Below, one piece after another: positions 13,193-20,903 of a stretch of 21,482 nucleotides of DNA. The notes under the pieces are model-generated. The model saw only the letters and a program-made list of their open reading frames with translations. It was not told where the DNA came from and searched no databases. Source of the DNA: T1Sed10-49 sp046498405 (lineage in GTDB: Bacteria; Actinomycetota; Nitriliruptoria; Euzebyales; Egibacteraceae). The stretch spans positions 1-21,482 of the forward strand of contig JAWOAS010000187.1 in NCBI GenBank assembly GCA_046498405.1. Direction: 5' to 3'. The position numbers were made by a program, and so were the translations under genes. Position 1 is the stretch's first letter, and every line of letters begins with the position of its first letter.

Positions 13193-15391
13193 TCACGCCG
13201 TCGCGGCGATGAGCCGCTCGGCGAGCCGCGTGGCCCGTTGACGCGCCCCCGAGCCGGTGCGCGCGGCCGCCGCGGGCAGCAGGGCGGCGTCGCCGACGAG
13301 CAGGAGGCCATCGCGCGCACGCGTGATCGCGGTGTAGACGAGCTCACGGGTGAGCATCGCGCGGTGCCCGCGGTCGAGCACGAGCACGACGACGGGCCAC
13401 TCCCCGCCCTGGGACTTGTGCACGGTGAGGCACCAGGCTGGACGCAGGTCGCCGGCCTGGGCTGCCTCGTAGCGCACGACGCCCTGGGGGAAGGCGACCT
13501 CGAGGACGCCCTCGCCCGGGTCGGCGACGATGACCTCGCCGACGTCGCCGTTGGCCACGCCGAGCTCGGCGTCGTTGCGCGTCTGCACGACGCGGTCGCC
13601 CTCGTGCAGCCCTGCGGTGGCCGGGCGTCCCCGGGCGGGGTTGAGGGCCTCCTTGAGCGCGGCGTTGAGCGCGTCGACCCCGGCCGGTCCGCGGTACATC
13701 GGGCTGAGCACCTGGACGTCGCGGGGCGCGCAGCCGAAGAACGCCGGCGCGCGCTCGGCGACGATCGCCGCGACCCGCTCGGGCACCGCGCGTGAGCGCT
13801 CGGGCACGGCGAAGACGTCGCGGTCGCGGCCGCGGGGGGTGGCGACCTCGCCGGCGTTGACCGCGTGGGCGAGGGTGACGATGCGGCTCTCCGCGGCCTG
13901 GCGGTGGATCGTCGTCAGCCTCGTCGCGCCGAGGCCCGCCCCCTGCGCCGAGGCGGCGAGGAGGTCGCGCAGGACCGCGCCGGGGCCTACCGAGGGCAGC
14001 TGATCGGCGTCGCCGACGAGCAGGAGGTGCGCGCCGTCGTCGACGGCGGCGAGCAGCGCCGCGGCGAGGTGGAGGTCGGCCATCGACCACTCGTCGACGA
14101 CGAGGAGGTCGTGGGGCAGACGGCGCTGCCGCCCATAGGTGAAGGCGAAGCCACCGTCACCCCGTGGCTGGGCGTCGAGGAGGCGGTGCACCGTCGAGGC
14201 GGTCCGGCCGGTGAGCTCCTCGACGCGCTTGGCCGCCCGCCCGGTCGGCGCCGCGCAGGCCACCCGCAGGTCGGCCTGCTCGCAGGCGCGCACGACCTCG
14301 ATGATCGCCCGGGTCTTGCCGGTGCCCGGGCCGCCGGTGAGCACGCTCACCGGCTCGGCGAGGGCGGTGCGCACCGCCGCGGCCTGCTCGTCGACGAGAC
14401 CGGCGTCGAGGTCGGGATCGGGGCCCACCGCGGCGGCCACCCGCGAGCGCGCGCCGGCGAGCCGGGCCACGTCGCCGGCCAGGCCCCGCTCGGCGGCGAG
14501 GTCGGCGGGGGTGTACCAGACGCGGGCCCCGGCCCCCTCGCCGGGCGCGGTCTCCTCGGGTCCGGGGTCGCAGGCCAAGCGCCCGCCGGCCACCGCGAGG
14601 TCGAGGCCGCGCCGGGCATCGACCGCGTCGACGCCGAGCAGCGCCACGGTGTCGCCGGCAAGGTCGGCGGTGGCCACGGCGACGTGCCCGCCGCGGGCGC
14701 GCAGGGTCCGGTGGGCGGTGGCGGCACCGGCGGCCAGGCGCCGCTCGTCGTAGGCGTCGAGGCCGGCGGCCCGGGCGAGGCTCTCGGCGTGGGCCCAGCG
14801 CGCGGCCGGCGCCTCGAGCAGACGGTAGGGGTCCTCCTCGAGGACGGCCTCGGCCCGGTCGCCGAAGACCCGGTGGGCGCCCTGGGCGATGTTCGCGGGC
14901 ACGCCGGCGACGCTGAGGCGCTCGACGAGCGCGGCGAGCGCGCCGGCCTCGCGCCAGGCCCCGGCGACGCGCTGCGCGAGCGCGGGCGAGACGCCCCGCA
15001 CCCGCGCGAGCGCCTCGGGCTCGCGCGCGATGACCTCGGGGAGGTCGAGACCGAAGGCCTCGACGAGCCGCTCGGCGATGCGCTCGCCCACGCCCGTGAA
15101 GCGCGGTGAGGCGAGGAAGGCCGCTAGCGCCTCGGTGCGCTCTGGCGGGGCGAGCTCGTAGTAGAGCGCCTCGAAGGTCGTGCCGTGGCGCGGATGCTCG
15201 ACCCACCGCCCGACGAGGCGCAGCGGCTGGCCCGCGCTGACCCCGGCGAGCGGGCCGGCGGCCCGCAGCTCGCCCTCGGGGCCGAGGAGGTCGACGACGC
15301 CGAACCCCGAGCTGGGGTTGGTGAAGACGACGAAGCTCACCTCACCGACGACGACCTCGTCGGCGACGCCGGAGAGGGTGGGCTCACGCAC
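13193..15391 (-). CDS. recD2: RecD2-family ATP-dependent DNA helicase
   Basis: Starting at the GTG at 15391 gives 732 residues, the usual RecD2 length; the frame is open further upstream, but that part is low-complexity and overlaps the BON gene. An N-terminal OB-like segment (GEVSFVVFTNPSSGFGVVDL) is followed by helix-hairpin-helix-like pieces (TGVGERIAERL, VRGVSPALAQRV). The superfamily 1B motor follows: Walker A GGPGTGKT with Lys359, Walker B VVDEWSM, GDADQLPSVGPGAVLRDLL, a late GDRVVQTRNDAELGVANGDVG, and motif VI LTVHKSQGGEWPVVVLVLDR through LVYTAITRARDGL. RecD2 unwinds DNA 5' to 3' and acts in repair outside RecBCD. The Ala usual in DEASM is Trp here. No Shine-Dalgarno lies at the start; CACACT six bases upstream could be a leaderless -10. 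Confidence 0.92.
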   Translation of the reverse strand: MREPTLSGVADEVVVGEVSFVVFTNPSSGFGVVDLLGPEGELRAAGPLAGVSAGQPLRLVGRWVEHPRHGTTFEALYYELAPPERTEALAAFLASPRFTGVGERIAERLVEAFGLDLPEVIAREPEALARVRGVSPALAQRVAGAWREAGALAALVERLSVAGVPANIAQGAHRVFGDRAEAVLEEDPYRLLEAPAARWAHAESLARAAGLDAYDERRLAAGAATAHRTLRARGGHVAVATADLAGDTVALLGVDAVDARRGLDLAVAGGRLACDPGPEETAPGEGAGARVWYTPADLAAERGLAGDVARLAGARSRVAAAVGPDPDLDAGLVDEQAAAVRTALAEPVSVLTGGPGTGKTRAIIEVVRACEQADLRVACAAPTGRAAKRVEELTGRTASTVHRLLDAQPRGDGGFAFTYGRQRRLPHDLLVVDEWSMADLHLAAALLAAVDDGAHLLLVGDADQLPSVGPGAVLRDLLAASAQGAGLGATRLTTIHRQAAESRIVTLAHAVNAGEVATPRGRDRDVFAVPERSRAVPERVAAIVAERAPAFFGCAPRDVQVLSPMYRGPAGVDALNAALKEALNPARGRPATAGLHEGDRVVQTRNDAELGVANGDVGEVIVADPGEGVLEVAFPQGVVRYEAAQAGDLRPAWCLTVHKSQGGEWPVVVLVLDRGHRAMLTRELVYTAITRARDGLLLVGDAALLPAAAARTGSGARQRATRLAERLIAATA

Positions 15392-15428
15392 GCCCGGAGT
15401 GTGCCACCGCGGCCGGGCCGGACGCGCT

Positions 15429-15445
15429 GGGCGGCGGGTCCGCCC
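15429..15445 (-). terminator. Hairpin downstream of the BON-domain gene
   Basis: GGGCGG at 15429-15434 and CCGCCC at 15440-15445 form a perfect six-pair stem with a five-base loop. It lies 18 bases beyond the BON gene stop and before the recD2 start on the same strand. There is no U-tract. It may end the BON transcript and separate it from recD2. Confidence 0.4.
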
Positions 15446-15462
15446 TGGGGACCGCCGGTCGG

Positions 15463-16278
15463 TCAGACCTCGCTGTCGCCCTCGATGAGGTTGACGCGCA
15501 GGTCGATGTCCTCGACGCCGGGGACTGTGGCGATGACCGCCCTGATGGCCTCCTCGTCGGTGCCCTCGGGCACCGCGCCGCGGACGAAGACGGTGTGCTC
15601 GGCGACGTTGATGTTGAGCCGGGGCAGCCCGCTGGTGCGGGGGTCCTGCCCGAGCCGGGTGCGGACCTCGTCGGCGATGGGCTTCTGATCGGCCGGCGTG
15701 GCGAGGTCGGGGGTGTCCTGGCCGACCCGGCTCGCGATGCGCTCGAGCTCCTCGACGGTCTCGTGCTTGCGCGAGCCAGCCACGACCCCGGCGGCGAAGC
15801 CCGCGACGACGCCCGCGCCCGCCAGCAGCCACTTGCCCGCGCTGCGCTTCTTGTCGACCGGTCGCACCCCGAGCTTCTCACCGGCGGGGCTGTGGGTCAG
15901 CCAGTCGCCGACCGAGGCGAGGGTCTTGTCGGTGGCCTCGCTGGCGCTGGCCTTGGCCTGACGGTACTGGTCGGACTCGCGGACGCGGCCGGCGAGCTCG
16001 GCGGCCTTGTCGTCGATGCCGCGATCCTGGATCTGCTCGCGGGCCTTGACGAGGAGGTCCTCACCGGTGGCCTGCGCCGTGGCCAGGGCCTCCGACTCGC
16101 GGACGCGCTTGGCGAGCTCGCCAGCCTGCTCGGCGAGCTCCGTGGCGCGCTCCTCGAGCTTGGCATCCTTGGCGATCGCCTTGGCCTGGCCCTTGAGCTC
16201 CTTGGCCTGCTTGCGCAGCTCATCGGCCTGCTTCTCCGCGCCCTTGCGCATCTTCTTCGCCTTCCGGGTGCTCGACAT
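15463..16278 (-). CDS. Coiled-coil membrane protein with C-terminal BON domain
   Basis: GGAGGGG nine bases before ATG 16278 sets the start, giving 271 residues. Residues 1-125 are charged and helical, rich in Lys, Ala and Glu, with a repeat: ELAKRVRES at 54 and ELAGRVRES at 94, exactly 40 residues apart. A Gly/Ala-rich hydrophobic segment at 149-168 resembles a YtxH-type membrane stretch. Residues 199-266 form a BON domain (IADEVRTRLG, INVAEHTVFVRGAVP, VPGVEDIDLRVNLIEG). BON domains bind phospholipid or peptidoglycan-associated structures and occur in envelope-stress proteins. It probably attaches to the inner membrane and contributes to envelope stability or osmotic protection (inference). 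It is divergent from the small gene at 16482, with a 203-base gap between them, and runs toward recD2. Confidence 0.87.
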   Translation of the reverse strand: MSSTRKAKKMRKGAEKQADELRKQAKELKGQAKAIAKDAKLEERATELAEQAGELAKRVRESEALATAQATGEDLLVKAREQIQDRGIDDKAAELAGRVRESDQYRQAKASASEATDKTLASVGDWLTHSPAGEKLGVRPVDKKRSAGKWLLAGAGVVAGFAAGVVAGSRKHETVEELERIASRVGQDTPDLATPADQKPIADEVRTRLGQDPRTSGLPRLNINVAEHTVFVRGAVPEGTDEEAIRAVIATVPGVEDIDLRVNLIEGDSEV

Positions 16279-16435
16279 CGCGGTGATCCCCTCCATGGTC
16301 GGACGACTCGACGGCCGCCCCGCTGGTCCTTCCCGGACCGGGCCCGGCAGAAACCGACCGCGGCCCCGGACCCCGGTCGGCGGCGCGGGCCTCGCCGCCG
16401 CGGGTCGGTTCCGTGACTCCGCCGTCTCGGCGGCG

Positions 16436-16441
16436 CACAAT
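16436..16441 (+). promoter_or_regulatory. Possible -10 element for the 16482 gene
   Basis: CACAAT at 16436-16441 partly matches TANNNT and lies about 40 bases upstream of the ATG at 16482. AGGAG at 16467-16471 is the ribosome binding site. Nothing else distinct is visible in the 203-base gap between the divergent genes. Confidence 0.2.
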
Positions 16442-16481
16442 GCGTCGCCGTTGAGCCCACCGTGACAGGAGCCCCCGCCTC

Positions 16482-16874
16482 ATGAGCCCCACAGGCCTCG
16501 CCGCCGAGCACGGTGTCGAGCGCCTGCTCGTGCGGCTGCCGTGCGCGGCGACCCGCGTCGAGGCCCTGCCCGCCGTCGACCCCCACGATGCGGTGACCGT
16601 CTCGCTGACCGACGCCACCGGAGCGCTCGGCGCCGCCAGCGCGCTCGCCGAGCGTGGCTACCTCGTCGTCGGCGCGGTGACCAGCCACGAGGCCGGCTCG
16701 TGGATCGACGTCGTCATCGCCCGGGAGGTCCTCGCCGGCCACACGGGCTGGCGCACGCTGCTCGCAAAGGGACACGCCCGCGTGCTCCACCCCTCGTTCG
16801 GGCCCGTCGCGGCGATCTTCGGCCCCGTGCTGGCCGCGCACGCTGCCGTGCGCGACCTGCCGGTGGGCCCTTGA
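16482..16874 (+). CDS. Small conserved-looking hypothetical protein
   Basis: The protein has 130 residues and I do not recognise a family. AGGAG ends ten bases before the ATG. Codon use matches the neighbouring genes, which supports real coding. It shows alternating strands and helices: RLLVRLPC, DAVTVSLTDATGALGAASALAERGYLVVGAVTSHE, then SWIDVVIARE and a hydrophobic C-terminal stretch (FGPVAAIFGPVLAAHAAV). The middle part resembles a small alpha/beta sandwich of ACT- or ferredoxin-like type, but no ligand-binding motif is visible. There is no signal peptide. It is convergent with the RsbW-like gene, with 24 bases between the stop codons, and divergent from the BON-domain gene. The function is unknown. 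Confidence 0.6.
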   Translation: MSPTGLAAEHGVERLLVRLPCAATRVEALPAVDPHDAVTVSLTDATGALGAASALAERGYLVVGAVTSHEAGSWIDVVIAREVLAGHTGWRTLLAKGHARVLHPSFGPVAAIFGPVLAAHAAVRDLPVGP

Positions 16875-16898
16875 GACCGTCCCGGCGCCGTGGTGGCC

Positions 16899-17327
16899 TC
16901 AGGACCGCGGCGCGCGCGCCGACCCCTCGTCGAGGGCGAGCTCGCGCCAGCGCTTGACGAGACGCACGCGCATCGCCTCCTCCTCGCGCACGAACTCGAG
17001 CTCGTCGACGAGCGCGCCGATGAGCGCGAGGCCACGACCGTCCTCGTCCTCGCCGGTGACCGGCGCGCCGGCCCCGACGAAGCCGGGACCGAGGTCGACG
17101 ACCTCGACCTCGCAGCCCTCGGCGTCGACGGCGAGGTGGACCGAGTAGTCGTCGACGCCGTTGGCGTGGCGCACGACGTTGCCACACGCCTCGGTGATGG
17201 CCACCTGGAGGTCGTGGACGGCCTCGGCCGGCGCGTCGACCTCGGCGAGCAGGCTGCCGGCGACCCGCCGCATGACGGTCACGTACCGCGCATCACGAGG
17301 GAGCCTGAGCTGCATGTGGAGCTGCAC
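16899..17327 (-). CDS. RsbW/SpoIIAB-like serine kinase (anti-sigma factor type)
   Basis: The 142 residues form a small GHKL ATPase domain. The N-box reads AITEACGNVVRHA, with Glu and Asn for magnesium-ATP; the G1 box is VVDLGPGFV; the G2 region is GRGLALIGALVDELEF. This arrangement without other domains is typical of RsbW/SpoIIAB kinases. These bind a stress or sporulation sigma factor, or phosphorylate an STAS-domain anti-anti-sigma protein, in the cytoplasm. No partner sigma factor, STAS protein or PP2C phosphatase is encoded nearby, so the target is unknown. The start is GTG, with GGAGGGG seven bases upstream on the minus strand. It is divergent from the EEP-family gene, with a 101-base gap. 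Confidence 0.88.
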   Translation of the reverse strand: MQLHMQLRLPRDARYVTVMRRVAGSLLAEVDAPAEAVHDLQVAITEACGNVVRHANGVDDYSVHLAVDAEGCEVEVVDLGPGFVGAGAPVTGEDEDGRGLALIGALVDELEFVREEEAMRVRLVKRWRELALDEGSARAPRS

Positions 17328-17428
17328 CGCTCATCCCCTCCTGCACGTGATGCCGCGGCACCGTGGCCGGCGCTCGTCGGCGGCGGCAGGCTTCCCCTTG
17401 TCGAGACGCCCTAACCGCAGGAGCGCCC

Positions 17429-18202
17429 ATGCTCACCGTCGCCACCTACAACCTCCTGCACGGCCTGCATCTCGCCGAGCGCGGCCGTCTCGACCTCGCC
17501 GCGGCCGCAGCGGTCATCGGCGACCTCGGCGCCGACGTCGTCGCCGTGCAGGAGGTCGACCGGGACCTCGCGCGGACCGGCCGCGTCGACCAGGTCGCCT
17601 GGATCGCCGAGCGCCTCGGCTGGCACGGGGTCTTCGGCCCCGCGCTGGCCGGCGACCCCGAGACCGCCTGGCGCGCGATCCCCGGCACCGACCCCGGCGG
17701 CCCCGCCTACGGCGTCGGGCTGCTGTCCCCCCACGGCCTCACCGACCCCATGCGCCTGCTCCTGCCCGGGGGTGGCGACGGTGAGCGCAAGCGGCAGGCC
17801 TCGCTGCGCAACGCCGGCTGGGACCGCGAGCCGCGCGTCGCCCTGCGCGCCCACGTCGCCCTGCCGACCGGCCCGGTCGCGGTGACGACGACCCACCTGT
17901 CCTACCTGCCGTGGCGTGGCGTCAACCAGCTCCGACGGGCCGCGGCCTGGGCCACCGACCGCGACCGTCCCGCGGTGCTCGTCGGCGACCTCAACCTCCC
18001 CGCGCGCCCGGTCCGCGCGCTCGTGGCCGGCTGGACCCACGCCGAGGGCCCGCCGACCTACCCGTCGTGGCGCCCGCGCCTGCAGATCGACCAGCTGCTC
18101 CTGCGCGGGCTCGCGGTCACCGGCATCCGCGCTGGCCAGCGCGCCACGAGCGACCATCTGCCCCTCGTGGCAGACCTCGTCCGGGCCCCGCTGCCGCGGT
18201 AG
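17429..18202 (+). CDS. Endonuclease/exonuclease/phosphatase (EEP) family hydrolase
   Basis: AGGAG five bases before ATG 17429 sets the start, giving 257 residues; the frame is open to 17363, but that extra part is Arg-rich and lacks a site. All EEP motifs are present: TYNLLHG (Asn8), VQEVDRD with metal-binding Glu42, TTHLSY (His156), VGDLNLP (Asp187, Asn189) and SDHLPL (Asp242, His243). The enzyme should cleave phosphodiester or phosphate bonds using divalent metal, but the family covers nucleases, sphingomyelinases and inositol phosphatases, and the substrate is not indicated. No signal peptide is visible, so it is probably cytoplasmic. The esterase gene begins 57 bases downstream. Confidence 0.9.
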   Translation: MLTVATYNLLHGLHLAERGRLDLAAAAAVIGDLGADVVAVQEVDRDLARTGRVDQVAWIAERLGWHGVFGPALAGDPETAWRAIPGTDPGGPAYGVGLLSPHGLTDPMRLLLPGGGDGERKRQASLRNAGWDREPRVALRAHVALPTGPVAVTTTHLSYLPWRGVNQLRRAAAWATDRDRPAVLVGDLNLPARPVRALVAGWTHAEGPPTYPSWRPRLQIDQLLLRGLAVTGIRAGQRATSDHLPLVADLVRAPLPR

Positions 18203-18221
18203 GCCGCCGCACCCCGGCTGC

Positions 18222-18227
18222 TAGGCT
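18222..18227 (+). promoter_or_regulatory. Possible -10 element for the esterase gene
   Basis: TAGGCT fits the TANNNT pattern in the 57-base gap after the EEP-family gene and would start transcription near 18234, before the GGAGGAG site at 18251-18257. No clear -35 box was found. Read-through from the EEP gene is equally possible. Confidence 0.35.
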
Positions 18228-18259
18228 GCCGGGCACGCAGCGTCGAGCGAGGAGGAGCC

Positions 18260-19036
18260 GTGGCCCGGATCGCCCCCGGCGCCGAGCCCTGGTCAGCCGC
18301 CGGCGGTGAGGTCGGCGCGCTCGTCCTGCACGGCTTCACCGGCAACCCCGCGAGCGTGCGCCCGCTCGCCGAGTCCCTCGGCCAGGCCGGCCTCGCCGTG
18401 GAGCTGCCCCGCCTGCCCGGGCACGGCACGTCCTGGCAGGAGCTCGGACGCACGACCTGGCACGACTGGTCACGCGAGTCGCGGGCCGCGCTCGAGATCC
18501 TCGCCGCGCGCACCCACCGGCGCGTCGTCGTCGGGCTGTCCGCCGGCGGCCTGCTCGGCCTGCACCTCGCCGCGACGCATCCTGGGCTCGTCGTCGGGGT
18601 GGTGGGCATCAACCCCGCGCTGCGCCTGCACCCCCATCCCCTGCTGCGCTTCGTCGGCGCGCTCAAGCACGTGCTCCGCAGCTACCCCGCGCCGACGACC
18701 GACGACATCGCCCTGCCCGGGGTCAGCGAGGAGGCCTACGACCGCGTGCCGCTGGCGGCGCTCGACTCCCTGCTCGACCTGCAGCGGCGCGTCGCGCTCG
18801 AGGACGTCACCGCACCGCTGCTCGTGCTGACCTCGCGCACCGACCACGTCGTGCCGCCCGAGGCCAGCGGAGAGGTCCTCGCCCGGGTCGCCTCGGTCGA
18901 CCGCGAGCAGGTCTGGCTCGAGCGCTCGCTGCACGTGGCCACGCTCGACGCCGACGCCGACGTCGTGACCGCGCGTACGCTCGCCTTCGCCGAGCGGGTC
19001 GGCGCACGCCGAAGGCCCACCACCGCGCGGGCCTGA
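18260..19036 (+). CDS. Alpha/beta-hydrolase, carboxylesterase/monoacylglycerol-lipase type
   Basis: A GTG start close behind GGAGGAG gives 258 residues. The oxyanion region is LHGFTGNPASVRPLAESL, and the LPGHGTSWQEL segment is typical of Est30-like carboxylesterases and bacterial monoacylglycerol lipases. The nucleophile Ser94 lies in GLSAGG. Asp195 (SRTDHVVPP) and His225 (SLHVATLD) complete the triad at the expected positions. It should hydrolyse short or medium-chain esters in the cytoplasm; there is no signal peptide. The natural substrate is unknown. An ABA4-like membrane protein gene follows after 17 bases, so the two are probably co-transcribed. Confidence 0.92.
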   Translation: MARIAPGAEPWSAAGGEVGALVLHGFTGNPASVRPLAESLGQAGLAVELPRLPGHGTSWQELGRTTWHDWSRESRAALEILAARTHRRVVVGLSAGGLLGLHLAATHPGLVVGVVGINPALRLHPHPLLRFVGALKHVLRSYPAPTTDDIALPGVSEEAYDRVPLAALDSLLDLQRRVALEDVTAPLLVLTSRTDHVVPPEASGEVLARVASVDREQVWLERSLHVATLDADADVVTARTLAFAERVGARRRPTTARA

Positions 19037-19053
19037 GACCACGAGGACGACCA

Positions 19054-19500
19054 ATGGCCACACCGACGACGATGTCCGCCCGGCAGCGCCAGGCCTTCAC
19101 CGCGGTGAGCACCGTGGTCATGCCGGTGTGGGCGGCGATGATCCTCGCGCCGCGCGCCCGCCTGACGGCCCGGCTCGTCGACCGTAGCGCGACCCCGCTG
19201 CTGGCGGGCCTCGGGGCGACCTACGTCGGCCTCCTCGCGCGCGGGATGGCCGCCGGCGACGGCGAGCGCGCGGACCTGCGCGACCCCGAGCAGGTGCGCG
19301 CGCTGCTGCAGAGCCCCGAGGGCTTCCTCACCGGGTGGGTCCACTACCTCGTCCTCGACCTCTTCCTCGGGATCTGGATCTGGCGCACCGCGCAGGCCGA
19401 GGGCCGGCGCTGCCGCCTCGCGCTCGTGCTCGCGCTCATGGCCGGCCCGGCCGGGCTCCTCCTCTTCGCCCTGCAGCGCCGGCTCGCGCCACTACCCTGA
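19054..19500 (+). CDS. ABA4-like (DUF4281) integral membrane protein
   Basis: The protein has 148 residues and about four hydrophobic segments: near 15-31, 48-64, 98-112 and 122-141. The stretch GWVHYLVLDLFLGIWIWRTAQAEG, followed by a helix and FALQR, matches my memory of ABA4-like/DUF4281 proteins. The plant member is needed for neoxanthin formation; the bacterial role is not established, so no reaction is assigned. GAGGA six bases before ATG 19054 supports the start. It lies 17 bases after the esterase and 64 bases before the diguanylate cyclase, all on the same strand. A 10-base CTCGGCCGAG palindrome sits in the gap that follows. Confidence 0.75.
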   Translation: MATPTTMSARQRQAFTAVSTVVMPVWAAMILAPRARLTARLVDRSATPLLAGLGATYVGLLARGMAAGDGERADLRDPEQVRALLQSPEGFLTGWVHYLVLDLFLGIWIWRTAQAEGRRCRLALVLALMAGPAGLLLFALQRRLAPLP

Positions 19501-19564
19501 GCGACGAGGGCCGCCTCGGCCGAGCCGACCGTCGCGTCCCCCCGGCGCCACACGCGCCAGCGCC

Positions 19565-20782
19565 ATGACCCCACGCCGAGGACGACGCCAGGCCGTGCCC
19601 GGAGCAGACCGCATCCGCGACGTCGAGCACGCGCTCGGCGCGCGCAAGCGCGTCGTCTACCAGGCCGGGATCGCGGTGGCCGTCGCGGTGACGATGGCGA
19701 GCTGGCTGACGCGTGAGCCGGGCGACGCGATCCTCACCTACGGCTACCCCCTCTTCGCCGTCGTGCTCCTGTCGTTCCTGCCCCTGCTGCGCCGCGAGCG
19801 CGTGCCCCTCGTGCGCATCGAGCTCGGGCTCTTCCTCAGCACCGCAGTGCTCGTGCTCGTGCGGCTGGGATGGCACCTCTTCGGCACGCGCACCCTCGAG
19901 GAGCAGCTGCTCGTGCTCACCGGAGGGCACTACTGGGCCTTCGGCCTGCTCATGATCTTCGGCTTCGTGATGTTCGACCGGCGGCTCGGACTGCGCATGG
20001 GCAGCGCGCTCCTGCTCGTCTCGCTCGCCCTGGCCGGGACGGCGATGGCCGGCGCCGCCACCGAGGGCACGCTCGAGGCCAGGACGGTGATCTACCTCCT
20101 GCGCGTCCATGGCTTCCTCGCGCTCATGCTCCTGCTCGTCGCCGGCGTGGCGAGCCTGCGCGAGCAGCTCTACCGGGCCCTCGAGCGCTCCGAGGTGCTG
20201 AGCTCGCGGGCGATGACCGACCCCCTCACCGGACTCGGCAACCGGTGGGCGGCCGAGGAGCGGCTCGCCGATGAGATCGAGGACGCCAGCCGACGCGACC
20301 GCAGCGTCGCGGTCGTCATGGCCGACATCGACGACTTCAAGGCCGTCAACGACCGCCACGGGCACGGCACCGGCGATGCCGTCCTCGAGGCGATCGCGGC
20401 GCTCATCGACGGTGGGGTGCGCGCCCGCGACCTCGTCGCGCGATGGGGCGGCGAGGAGTTCCTCATCGTCCTGCCCGAGGTCGGCGCCGCCGAGGCCGCG
20501 CGGGCCGCGGAGCGCTGCCGGGTCGCCGTGGCCGAGGGCGCGCCGGGCGGGGTCGCCGCCACGGCGACGTTCGGCGTCGCCGCGCTCGCCGACGGCGAGA
20601 GCGCGGGGGCGCTCGTGCGCCGCGCCGACCTCGCGCTCTACGAGGGCAAGCGACTCGGCCGCGACCGGGTCGTCGTCGCCGAGGCGCCGGCGTCACCGCC
20701 GAGTGGATCCAGGGCGACGGGCCACGGGGCAGCGTCGGTCGCGTCAGCCAACCGCCAGCGCGACGGCGACGAGGCCGGCTGA
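19565..20782 (+). CDS. Membrane diguanylate cyclase (GGDEF)
   Basis: The 405-residue protein has an N-terminal membrane region of about five to six helices (about 30-200) and a C-terminal GGDEF domain. That domain begins DPLTGLGNRWAAEERL and includes MADIDDFKAVNDRHGHGTGD and the active site GGEEF (Gly295-Phe299). Arg286-x-x-Asp289, five residues before GGEEF, is an intact inhibitory I-site, so product feedback is expected. It would make cyclic di-GMP from two GTP, with the membrane domain as sensor for an unknown signal. The last 40 residues are low-complexity. No Shine-Dalgarno sequence precedes ATG 19565; GTG 19595 is an alternative start. Confidence 0.92.
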   Translation: MTPRRGRRQAVPGADRIRDVEHALGARKRVVYQAGIAVAVAVTMASWLTREPGDAILTYGYPLFAVVLLSFLPLLRRERVPLVRIELGLFLSTAVLVLVRLGWHLFGTRTLEEQLLVLTGGHYWAFGLLMIFGFVMFDRRLGLRMGSALLLVSLALAGTAMAGAATEGTLEARTVIYLLRVHGFLALMLLLVAGVASLREQLYRALERSEVLSSRAMTDPLTGLGNRWAAEERLADEIEDASRRDRSVAVVMADIDDFKAVNDRHGHGTGDAVLEAIAALIDGGVRARDLVARWGGEEFLIVLPEVGAAEAARAAERCRVAVAEGAPGGVAATATFGVAALADGESAGALVRRADLALYEGKRLGRDRVVVAEAPASPPSGSRATGHGAASVASANRQRDGDEAG

Positions 20783-20903
20783 GGTCCACCACCCCCGCTC
20801 ACGGCGTCGACGTCTGCCGGAATCGCCGCCGTGTCTCGGTGAGCGCCGCTCCGTCGCGCACGAGGCCGCCCTCAACTCGGTGTCCACGGAGCCGACGGGC
20901 CCG

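Noticed and set aside
15392..15832. N-terminal extension of the recD2 frame
   Set aside because: It overlaps the BON-domain gene and is low-complexity Arg/Gly-rich; 732 residues from GTG 15391 already match the family length.
16279..16440. Longer start for the BON-domain protein
   Set aside because: The extra 54 residues are Pro/Arg-rich, and the strong GGAGGGG site lies inside them, correctly spaced for ATG 16278.
17351..17360. Perfect palindrome TGCCGCGGCA between the divergent RsbW-like and EEP genes
   Set aside because: Ten-base G+C palindromes are frequent by chance in this composition, and it has no second copy or promoter context.
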